A stretch of DNA of 64,000 bases from Coriolopsis trogii (lineage: Eukaryota; Basidiomycota; Agaricomycetes; Polyporales; Polyporaceae). Shown here piece after piece: positions 12,120 to 22,600 of the stretch. A program made the position numbers and the translations under genes. Positions within the stretch are counted from its first letter, which is position 1. The number at the start of each line of letters is the position of its first letter. The notes under the pieces were generated by a model that saw only the letters and a list, made by a program, of their open reading frames with translations, was not told the origin of the DNA and ran no database searches. Location of the stretch: assembly GCA_020543525.1 (NCBI GenBank), contig JAHYIO010000031.1, positions 186,001-250,000 on the forward strand. Reading direction: 5' to 3'.

Positions 12120-12567
12120 GCTAGGAAATCGGCAGCTTTCGACGAGTTATGCCTATCCTATTGACAGCATTGCCTCCAGACACTCTCACGACTTTGACTT
12201 TCGTTGCTACCGTGGTTCGGACTCTCTGTACTAGACAATATGCTACTTACCTCCTGCTGTAGTACAGGGTGCCCTATCTCCTCCTATGCCATGATTTACT
12301 TCCACAGCCCGCAAGTGCCGGCAGGTTATGCGATCGCTGCATATAGTCTCCGATATTCTCCTATTCATACCTGCACTGATGCGGAAGCGCTGGCATGGAT
12401 CTATCGATGTTCTTGATTCCTGGAAGTGATGTCAAGGATGACATTGTGAAGACTCAGAGAAGCAAGGCTCGACGCTATATAACGTCTCTCACCGCGTCTC
12501 CTCGACCGTCTCCCCCACCAATCAATTCTCTCCCTTTCGCCCACCAACCGAGCCCTCGACACACACA
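12120..12567. other. Spacer with promoter of the small secreted peptide gene
   Basis: About 450 bases without a supported gene. The right end carries a TATA box (separate entry) and a CT-rich leader at about 12485-12540. Confidence 0.5.
12476..12482 (+). promoter_or_regulatory. TATA box of the secreted peptide gene
   Basis: TATATAA lies about 90 bases before the ATG at 12568 and is followed by a pyrimidine-rich leader, the usual layout of a strongly expressed fungal promoter. Confidence 0.55.
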
Positions 12568-12910
12568 ATGCACCTCAAGCTTTCCTACCTGCTGGCCGCC
12601 ATCGCCACCCTCTACGCTCTGCCCGGAGCGGACGCAGGCCCAATCGCATATGGCATCTGCCAGACTGGTACGTTCTCTCATTCTCGTTCCCTTGCAGCCA
12701 TGCGCTCGAGGTCAACACACCGCATATAATCACCCCATCGTACTAGGATGTAACGCCGTCGCCGTCGCCTGCTACGCCGGGGCCGGGTTTACCTTTGGGA
12801 CCATCACGGCTGGCGTCGGCGTCCCGGCTGCTATTATTGCGTGCAACGCTGCCCTTGGAACCTGCTCCGCCGCCTGCGCTGCCACCGCGCTCATCGCCCC
12901 TATTCCGTGA
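12568..12910 (+). CDS. Small secreted Cys/Ala-rich peptide (87 residues)
   Basis: ATG at 12568, intron 12668-12746 (79 nt), stop at 12908-12910. The first 23 residues form a signal peptide (hydrophobic SYLLAAIATLYALPG, then ADA as a likely cleavage site). The mature peptide is about 64 residues, very rich in Ala, Gly and Ile, with six cysteines at 31, 35, 42, 66, 73 and 77. The spacing (C-x3-C-x6-C, then C-x6-C-x3-C) is a near mirror, which suggests a disulfide-linked hairpin. From memory, similar basidiomycete peptides have been labelled zygote-specific class V-like, but no function is established and I do not rely on that. It is not a hydrophobin, which has eight cysteines with CC pairs. 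Confidence 0.82.
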
Positions 12911-13882
12911 ACCTGCGCCAAGTTGACTCAATAATCAGTATGAATGCAATCAAAGAGTACGTCTATGGCGACTCGTACTGTCTCGAGCATACATGATGCT
13001 GATTCGGTCCCGTCTAGGAGCTAGGCAGAATATCCACGCGTGTTACTAGTTAAAGCAACTTTGCACCCGTCCACACGTCGATTCAAGTTCGGAAATGACA
13101 ATTGTTTACTTTGCACTGCTTCGCAGATGTCTCCCCACAGCGCGTAGGTTCTTCGCCGTCCACAGCTTCCGAGTCCACCAAGGTCGGGTACTGGTGTCGG
13201 TTCAGTTGCGAAGCGAACGCGTTAGCTGTCAAAAGAGATGAACCGGTTCAACTCCTACCGAACCGTTCAATCGGGTGAGCCGATGAGATGAGATGCGGTC
13301 AGTTCGCTCGTCAGACTTGAATTGTACTACGATTCGTACAGCCTCGAGCATCGCCGGGCTAGACACGTACCTCAACTTACTCCTCAACTCGCCTATTGGA
13401 CGGCCTTACATCGTACCGCTTGCATAGCATCACTCAAAACGGTCAATCGGCAGCCGTAGGTGAGGGCGATAAAAGAGCAATTCCTCTTCCACCTACCAAT
13501 CGAAGAGCGTGCAAGTCGTCATCAGTTGCGGTAGATCCAATTGCCAACATCTCATGAGCCGAATGACTCCCCATACATACCATTGGCTCTCATGAGTTGT
13601 CAAGACAGTGCCGTTGTTGAATGGCTGGTGGATTAGGTTCAGATACGAGTGGGGACATGGCGAACAGACAACTGCCATCGCTGTGATGGCCGCCCAGAGA
13701 TGCATATGGCTCAGCCCCTGCAGCGTGACCCAATCACTTTCTCCGGCGCATGTTTCTGACAGGCGAAGCTCTCGCGCAATGTATACATAGGCGCCTCGCT
13801 TGGCGGTGGTCCTCCAGACAGCTTTGCACGTACCCCACCTCCTCCCTCTCTCCCTTTCGTTTGCCTACCAGCGCCGGGACTA
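12911..13882. other. Gene-free spacer with short palindromic motif
   Basis: About 970 bases without a recognisable protein. It contains the 12-nt perfect palindrome TGAACCGGTTCA at 13239-13250, closely followed by the similar GAACCGTTCAA. Otherwise I see nothing in it. Confidence 0.5.
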
Positions 13883-15219
13883 ATGGCCGTAGCGTTCATT
13901 CCGCTCGACAAGGCCTACCTCACCGCAATCTGGCTAGAGACACTGCTCTACGGTATGTGTGATCGCCCTCCGAGCGTTCCGCCGAAGTCTGACTTGTTCC
14001 GGACTATCCGCACCGGGGTACCTAGGGGTCAACGTCTGCTTGTTCTGCTCGTATGTTTACATCCTGCGTTTCCGCAGGACCCGCAAGATCACGCCGGTCA
14101 TCTTCTGGGTGGCCGTGCTGATGTTCTGCTTTTCGACCGTCCATGTCTCGCTCGGGTTTTGCCGCCTCATATGGGGCTTCATCGACTTTAGAGACTTGCC
14201 AGGAGGTCCTGGCGCGTACTTCTCGGATGTGTCCACCCCACCGAACGTGGCAAAAGTTACCATACATTCCATCAACTCCATTCTCGGGGACAGCATCGTC
14301 GTACGTATCGGTTCGTCGAATTGAATGTAATGTCTGTACTGACCCTGTGTTCGGACTAGGTTTGGAGGTGCTTCCACGTCTGGAACGGAGATTGGCGAGT
14401 TTGCGTTGTTCCGGCGCTACTCATCCTCGCTTCTGCAGGTGAGTCAGGATCGACGCATCGAGTGTTCTTCACTCATCGGCGCGGGCGACTTTCAGTATGT
14501 GGCTTTGCCCAGGCCATCATCTTCGCCGAAGCAAGAACTGTACATAGCGCGTTCGCTGATGTGAGTGGTGACGTTCGCGATCATGCTGTGCAAGTATCAT
14601 ATTAATGTCGAACACCAACAGATTCTGCAGCGATGGAACGGCTCTCTGTTCGGGCTGTCTCTCGTCACGAACGTCGTGGTTACAACACTCATTGCGGCGC
14701 GCATTTGGTTCATGAACCGGGAAGCGAGAGCGGTCTCTGCCCAATTCCGGTACTCCAAGGTGCTCGTGCTCATCATCGAGTCCGCGATGATCTACAGTGC
14801 GGCGCTCGTCATCGAGATCACCCTGTACTTCATCGGGAGCAACGCGTTCTACATCGTGTACGACCCCATAGCGCAGCTTACTGTGAGTACCTGCGCCCCG
14901 TGCTTGTCGTCGTCCGCTGACACGTATCTGTCTGTGTAAGGGTATCGTCCCCACGATGATCATCGTGATGTCCGTGCTCGGGCTCACCTCCGCCGACCTC
15001 GAGACGGAGGCCAAGACGAGGCACGCGGACAACACTCGCATGTCGACCATGCGCTTTGAGCGTGTGGCGGCTCCTACGTCGTTACCCACCCTCACCACAG
15101 ATACGACGTCTGGGTTCTCCTACCCGCTTGCCGACGAGTCGGTGCTGGATGTTCGGAAGGGGAGCACGAATAAGCTGCCTACTCACCAGCACTTTGCGTC
15201 TGATGTCCCGGCGCAATGA
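13883..15219 (+). CDS. Multi-pass (probably 7-TM) fungal membrane protein
   Basis: Start at 13883 (MAVAFIPLDKAYLTAIWLETLLYG). Splicing short introns gives a protein of about 320 residues with hydrophobic segments including LFCSYVYILRF, VIFWVAVLMFCFSTVHVSLGF, VVPALLILASAVCGFAQAI, SLFGLSLVTNVVVTTLIAARI, VLVLIIESAMIYSAALVIEI and GIVPTMIIVMSVLGLTSA. A hydrophilic Ser/Thr-rich tail of about 70 residues ends HFASDVPAQ. The layout (outside N-terminus, seven segments, cytoplasmic tail) is that of a large Agaricomycete family of unknown function sometimes compared with GPCRs. It is not one of the DUF6533 proteins seen later in the window. No ligand or partner can be inferred. Confidence 0.8.
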
Positions 15220-15594
15220 TTATGCGTATCCTTCATACTGTCATCGTGCTCTGATATGTATCCAATAGTGCCCTAGGCTATGTTATCATCCGTTATGTAT
15301 AGCTCTCTGCTTGCTGTGCACTGTAGTACTCATTGCTACACCGCGACCGTCCCCAACCACACCTCGCGCATGACTTCGAGCCTGGTTCACATCCTTCCGG
15401 CGAAGCTTAGGCAGGTGCACACTATTAGCTGCAGACGTGACAGAATGTGAGGTGCGCATATAGCGACTATTGGCCAGCCACAGGCAGTTCGAGTATAGGA
15501 GAATTCTACGTACAAGTACACAGGTGACACTAGGAAAGCAATGTGGAGCATAGCGCGTGGAAAGAACACCAGGAGTTGGTCATGGAACGCAGGT
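15220..15594. other. Convergent 3' spacer
   Basis: About 375 bases between the stop codons of the membrane protein and SUB1. No gene or repeat seen. Confidence 0.5.
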
Positions 15595-16354
15595 CTACTT
15601 CTTCAGTTTGGCAAAGAAGGAGTCGATTATGGGGGCTGCTTTCTTCAGAGTCGCCCACTGAGCAAGGATGAAGGGTTAGTCTGCATGCGCAGGGTGTGCT
15701 GCGGTAGTCGAGACGCACCTGCTCCTCGTTGATTGAGATGCCCTTTTTGCCGGGCTTGAGGTCACCTTCGTCGCCATAGAACTCTCGAATGTCGAGATAT
15801 CGACCGCCTGTGTGGGCATGCAACCATGTAAGGAGCATTCGCATAGCATAGGGAACAATATACGCACCTTTGAACGTGTTCACCGTCGCCCGCTTCTTCT
15901 TGCCCAAGTCCACGAACCGTTCACCACGGTCACTCACACCGACCTTGACGTCTCCAGCATTGTCAGCCTCTTCCACATCATCGTCGCTCAGAGTGATCTT
16001 GGGCTTCTTGATGGACTGCAAACGAGGTTCGCGGTGCATCGGCGCCTGTGGCTGAACAGTAGAAATGTGAGAGGGACATACAGCTGGCTTTGAGGACGTA
16101 GCCTTGGTCTTCTTCGCCCGCTTCACCGGCTTCACGACCTCCTCCTCACTCTCCTCTTCAGATTCACTTTGGACCTGTTGAGTCGTTATAACGAAGGGCA
16201 TCAGAGTGCGCGATGTTCAAACCTTCGCCTTCTTGCCGCTGCGGCGAGCGGTCTGGACCAGCGGTCGTTCTGGAGAGTTGCTCCCCGTGGCACGGGCAGG
16301 AACAAAATCGTCGTCGTCTTCGTCGCTAGACTCTGCAGATTTGCGCTTGCCCAT
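15595..16354 (-). CDS. SUB1: PC4/SUB1-like transcriptional coactivator
   Basis: Single-stranded-DNA-binding coactivator of RNA polymerase II (PC4/p15 family), nuclear. ATG at 16352-16354 reads MGKRKSAESSDEDDDDFVPA. An acidic/basic disordered region follows (QSESEEESEEEVVKPVKRAK), then the PC4 domain. That domain runs FVDLGKKKRATVNTFKG, intron, GRYLDIREFYGDEGD, LKPGKKGISINEEQ, intron, and WATLKKAAPIIDSFFAKLKK up to the stop at 15595-15597. The domain is complete, with the DIREFY and PGKKGI signatures. The N-terminal Ser/Asp-rich lead is typical of fungal SUB1 and likely phosphorylated by CK2 (family knowledge). It shares a 305-bp divergent promoter with TOM1. Confidence 0.93.
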
Positions 16355-16659
16355 GGGGAGGATGAGTATACGTGAGAGGAGGGCGGGGTAAGACGCGTCT
16401 GGGGCTGAACGCGATGAGACGAGACGCGTCGCGCTAGAGCAATTAGCGGGCGTTCTATTCGTGGGAAATCCATATCTATGCGTGGGAACTTCGTCATCAT
16501 TAGCGAATAGGCAGAGGAGGCGTAAGCGATTCTCTCAACTCTTCCCGCCACCGCTCTCTGCAGCGTACTCGTCCAACAACACATCCTGCTCGTCCCTGCA
16601 CTCTCGGAAGAGCAGCGAAGCACCCACAAGACCCATCCTCGACATCCTCGTCGCGGGAG
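16355..16659. promoter_or_regulatory. Divergent SUB1/TOM1 promoter with two ACGCGT boxes
   Basis: The 305 bases between two divergent starts hold ACGCGT at 16393-16398 and 16424-16429, each inside an AGACGCGTC-like context and 31 bp apart. ACGCGT is the MluI cell-cycle box bound by MBF-type factors in fungi. A third copy lies in intron 1 of TOM1 (16722-16727). Confidence 0.5.
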
Positions 16660-19600
16660 ATGAGGATCTTGCACAAATCAAAGAGAGCAGTCGCCCCGGT
16701 ATGTGAAATTCAGCATCCAAGACGCGTAATCTCCCGGACTGACCTCTCGGACACGGCAGCCACCTCAAGTGGCGGAGCTCATCAATAAATTACTGGACAC
16801 CCCCAACGACGACTTGCACGAAGTCTTGTCCCAGATTGAGTCCTGGAAGTGGCCCCGGTCTGATCTCAATGCCTGGATCAAGGTCCTAAACAAATTCGAC
16901 GCGATACTCGAGGAGGCGATTCGCGACTATGACATCGACAACCTCCAGGTGAACGTGTTCACCCCTCTCACAAAGAAGACGGTGTGCGAGATCCTCCGCT
17001 TTGAGCGGCTGCTGTTGGAGAATTCGACAAACAGGAAAACGTTCAATTCATACGACGTGCGTGGTCTGACCTTCATGCACGTTCACCATCGCTGACGAGG
17101 CTATGCGTTACAGCGTTTGAACAGTCTCATGTTTTCCTCAGATCTTGATGTCCTGATCCTCGCGCTAAACCTCCTTCTCCGCCCTGCACAGCAGTACTCT
17201 TCGCAGCCTGCAGTCTCGCATGCGCTCAGCATCTCCACCCCTCGTCTCACCTCGCTTGCGAAACGCTGGCCAAATCTCCGGGACTACGACATTAACTTGG
17301 TTGACCTCGCTACTGAGAAAGGCAAGGCTCAGGTGGAGGCGCTGCCGACTGAGGCCAGGGAGGTGAACTTTGTGTTCTACCGCCAGACATCAGCAAGCGC
17401 GGGGAGCAAGGAGAAGGAGAAGGAAAAGGAAAAGGCCCCAGAAGGTGACGTGTTTGACTCGAATGTGCAGTCTCCTCGAAAACCCTCTTCCTCGGCTGCT
17501 GGAACTTCGGCGGGTGCGTCGACATCGTCCGGTGCGGTCACCATCCACATCGACAGCAAGACGATCGAGTCGAAGGCCGCAATGGACATCCTCGCGGACA
17601 TCATAGAAGCATACAATGTTCCCGAAACCGAGAAGTTTGAGCTCCTGATGCGTATTCGAGGAGCACAGGCCCTGACGAACGCTCATGCGGCCGACCGCGA
17701 AAAGCTTGTGGTGGTGCGGCTGCTGTCGACTGCGATTTTTGGCCACACGCACTCGGACTCGCAGGCTCAGTCGTCTCTGTTCATGTACGAGCCTGATCTG
17801 ATCACGCACATTGCTGAGCTCTTGCAGCTTGATCGCGGCGTCGACATCCAGGTCCAGACCGCGGCGGTGGCCGCCCTCGACGCGATGTCTCGGTACAGGT
17901 CCAAGATTCAGGACGTGCTCACTGCGGTCAACGCTGGTGTGAACCACGGGATTCTGATGGCGCTGCTCAGGAAGACTGTGTCTGAGGTCGCGCAGCCCAC
18001 GTCGACGCTGCCGCAGGCGTTCGTAGAAGCGCTGTTCTCTTTCATCACTTTCCTTGCGACGCATGCCTCTGGGGGTAACATGATCGTCGGCGCGGGCTTG
18101 GTCCCTGTCCTTATCCAGGCTATCGAGAACAGACTGCCGAATCGCTTGTATCTGGTGTCGAAGACGATGCAACTGCTTGACAATGTGCTGTACGGCTACA
18201 CTAACGCTTTCACGCTGTTCTGCAACGCACACGGTGTTGAGATTCTCGTGGACCGTATCGAGGTAGGATTGACCTTTCATATGCCTTGAGCAGTACTCAC
18301 GAGGGGGTGCAGTATGAAGTGAACCTTGACATCGAAGAGTGCGCCAACGACGGGTCGCCCAACGACGTTGTTGCCCCATACGGTATCGAGTACCTCACGC
18401 CCTCGAGTTTGTTCGTCGTACTGATGCATTGTACCCAGGCAAGCTCTCCGTAGCTCGCACGGCCGTCCTGAAGCACACCCTGCGATCGGTACATCGAATG
18501 ATGCAGTCTTCTGGAACTGCGGAGGGATTGAGAGGTCTCCTCGACTCTTCACTGCTGAAGTCGGTGAAGAAGGTCATGCAACATCGCAGTGTGTTCGGCC
18601 CCAGCGCTCTTGCTCTCGGTACGTATTCCTTCCAATAGCTGGCCTGCATTGTTCCTGAGCTTGGGGTTTGTGTAGCCATCAACATCATGGCCATCTTTGT
18701 TCACAACGAGCCGACCTGTCTGCCCGTCATCCAGGAGGCCGAGCTCCCCGAGGTCTTTTACAGCATTATCGAGAAGGGTCTCGAGCCTGTCATCGAAGTC
18801 ATCCAGTCTATCCCCAACGCCCTTGGTGCACTCTGTCTCAACCAGGCGGGCCAAGACCAGCTGAATGCACGCCCGAACACGATCCCCAGTCTGTTCACGA
18901 TCTTTACGTCGGAGGAGCACCAGCGTGTGCTGCAGGAGAAGGAGAACGCCGTCTTGATCGGTACCTCCATCGAAGAGCTCATCCGTCATCATCCCACGTT
19001 GAAGGGCAAGGTCTTCAGCGCAATCAAGACGACCATGGGCAGAATAGAGGAGCTCGGGAAGTCGTACACCATCTCGGATAGTCTCAAGCACTTTTACAAG
19101 TTGCAACCGCAGACGCCGGCACCTCCCGCAGCACCAGACGCCGAGGCGCCTATGGATGTGGACCAGCCTAGTTCTGTCCCGTCCGGTGACGCACAGCCGT
19201 CCACCGAGCAGACGACTTCGAGAGACGACCTCTTTGGCCGTTCGCACGACAACCTTGTCATATCGTACATTGATGTGTTCGGCAAGGTCAGGATGCCTGT
19301 CCCACATTCTCGCCCATGTGCTAACGAGTGCTTGTAGTTCCTCGAGGGCTTCTTCCAGCACGCGCCTCACTGTCGAGACTTCGTCGCTGACTCTGAGGGT
19401 CTGGATCGTCTTGCGAAGCTGACGTCGTTGCCTTGCCTGCCTTACGACTTCGCTAACAGCGTCGCGTCGGACTCACTCGTTCAAGTCATCAGGACGATGG
19501 CGGAGGCTGCTACCAACGAGACACTGACGTTCCTCGTAAAGCTTGTGCAGGAGTCGTTGGAAGAGTGCAAGGACTTCTGGGAGACGATGGAGGAGTCACC

Positions 19601-22600
19601 GAAGCTGCTCCCTCTTGTGGAGTTCAGCGGTAAGAGACCGTACTTTGACGATCTGGGAGATGCGAATGACTTACCATATGTCAGGTGGTGACGAAGAGCA
19701 ACAGGCGAATGACCGCTTCCGCAAGCTTGTGACACTTCACACGCGTGCCTCCTTGTTGTCAGACATATACGCGACCGCAGGTTACTCACATGGTCGCGCC
19801 ACTCAAACTCTCCTTCAATGCCTTCTGGGGCGCTCGCCTCTCCCTGATCTCGGTGCTCTTCATCGGGCATGCGTCTGGGAGAACATCGTTTTGAAGGCGG
19901 CCCTGTCTGCCCGAGGCATCGACATGGCGCCTAGCTCGCATGAACTATTCACGAGTCTGCTCTCTGCCACGGGTGCTCAGGACGGCCAAACACCGCCCAC
20001 GCTTGTTGGGGGACGTGGCGCCGAGCCTCCTTCCGCCGCCGGATCTGGAGCCGCTAACGGTGCTGTACCTACGAATGGCGTTGCATCCACCACAGATGGT
20101 GCTTCGTCTACTAACGGTGTCGCACCTGCGGAAGCGTCATCGAGCACCTCGCTGATTCCTGCAAAGAAAGAAGAGCAGCCTAGAGATAAGAATGCGAAGG
20201 CAATCAAGCATCTCATCACGCAGATACCGTCATCTCTTGGACCCCTCTTCCAGTGTAGGATTGTTCTTACGTACAGTCTCGCAAGGCCCGTACTCATGAT
20301 GACTTGTAGCAATCGTGCGACTCTTCCAAACTCGTCGGAGTGCTGACACTGCGCAGAAACAGAAGATCAAGGAGGCTGCTTCTGTCCTCAGCGATATTCT
20401 TGTAAAGCACCTCGAGCAGAAACCTTTCAGTGAGTGTACGCTGCGTGGTTATGTGGAGCTGTACTGACGAGTGTATCCCAGGCGACAGACTTTCTCTCTT
20501 CTCATATTATACGGCAATGCTGAATGCCACGCTGGCTCTGCTCATTGATGGTGAGTACGATGGTATGCACCTGCACGTTTGCCCCTTGTGACACTCACCT
20601 TCTGTGCCAGAGCGACCGTCGCAGAAGACCTTGCATACCATGCTGCTTGTCGCCTTCAACCGCGTAGGTGGTCTTGACGCATTGTTTAGCCTATCTCGCG
20701 AGTTTGTGAACGCCATAGAGATGATCACGAAGGTCAACGTAGGAGACAGGTCGGAGATCACCAAACAGGAGCTCACACATGCGTTCAACGGGCTCAAGGT
20801 CGCATTGTCTCTGCTGCAACCTCTTGTCTCCTCGCGTCCCCTCTTCGAGTCGTCGCAGACGCCGCTTGCCATCACTACTGACAAGAAGGACACTGAACCC
20901 GACTACTTCGAGCCGCACAACTTCCTGGTGCGGATGCGTCATGCTGCGCTTCCTCTCATACACTCCATCTGGGAAGCCCCCTGGCTTCCGTCAGCACCCA
21001 TCGGCGTCAGCAAGTCCGTTGTGCATATCGTCATGGAGCTGCTGAACGCTGAGAACGAGGAGATCAAGGACGTGCAGTCGTCCGCGTCGATGCTTGGTGG
21101 TGGCGCATTTGGCATCCCGCGCATGCCCCAGCTCGCCGGCCCCGATGAGAACCGCATCCGGCAGCTCATGGATATGGGCTTCCCCCGTTCGGCTGCTGAG
21201 CGTGCGCTCGTTCGCACTCGTAACAACGTCAACGCAGCGACGGAATTGCTCCTTGCTCAGCCGTATCCATTCCCGCCTGATCCGGAGCCCGCTCCTGAGG
21301 CGCAGCCTGCTGCTGTTGAAGGCGAGGCAGCTGCCCCTGCTCCCGCTGAGGGTCAAGCTGAGGGTCAAGCTGAAGGCGATGCTGCCCAACCGGAGGCGGC
21401 GGCGGAGGTTCCAGCTGCAACGGACAGCGAGGTAGTAGATGCACCTATCGTCGAGGAACCTCCTTCCACCCCCGGAAAGAGTGCCGACGAATGGGTGAAA
21501 GAGTTGAACACGGCTCGGGAGCCGCTGAAGGACGGCATCGGTCGCCGAGTGCTTGGATTGGTTGACGAACATCCCACTTTGGTCTTCGACGTGCAGAAAG
21601 TCTTCGTAGGCCCGACCAGCGAGTATCGCACTCAAGCGGTCAAGGCGCTCATCGACGACATACAGGCGTTCTCGCCAGCTGCGTATGATGTGCAGGAGCA
21701 GCCGCTTGCCGTTCGTTGCCATCTTCTCGCTCTCGTGCTGGGCGAGCCTTCGTCACAAGCAGCGCAAATGCAAGATAAAGAGGCCGAAGACCTCATGAAC
21801 GTGCTCCTATCTCTCCTCCTGTCCAACCCTGGTGAGGACGGCCACCCGACGATTCCAAAGTGGCTTCCGGCTCAGCTGCTCGTCATCGAGTCGCTGCTTG
21901 TCATGGGCGACTCTCCACGAACCATCACACTGCCAAAGGAGAAGGAACCGATTGTTCGCGAGGCCATTGCTCAGGGCCCGCGGTATGCCGAAGCACGAAG
22001 CTCGTTGTTCGAGTTCTGTATGCGTCTCCTGGCCGTGCCGACCCTCCCGAAGGATGAACTGATATCTGTCTTGAGGCTGGTTGTTCTTTTAACCCGAGAC
22101 TCACATATCGCAGACTTGTTCGTCAAGCGCAACGGCGTCGGGCTCCTCTTCCAGTACATGAGGATCTCGTCCGGTACGCAGAGTGGAACTGGCATCCAGT
22201 CGTACATCGCAATCATTGTTCGTCACGTCGTTGAGAACCAGTCCACACTTCTGCACGTCATGCGCCAAGAGGTGAAGCGCTTCTTTTCTCATCCTCGTAC
22301 TCGCATGGTGGACATTGGCACTTTCGTGTCGGGTTGCAATTCCGCTGCCTTGCGCGACCCAGAGGCGTTCGTCAAGGTCACCGAAGATCTCTGCCAGCTC
22401 TCGCAGCCGTATTCGTCGTTAAAGACCATCAGCCTCAAGCCCGAGGCGTCGACCACGACGACTCCTGCGGCCATTGGTGACAAAACCAACGAGATGCAAG
22501 TGGACGAGTCTCCAGCTCAACCTGTTTCCAACGCTCTGGTCGAGTCCACAGAAGCGCTCATCCACTATCTCATCGGCGAGCTCATGAAGACTGTCAAGAC

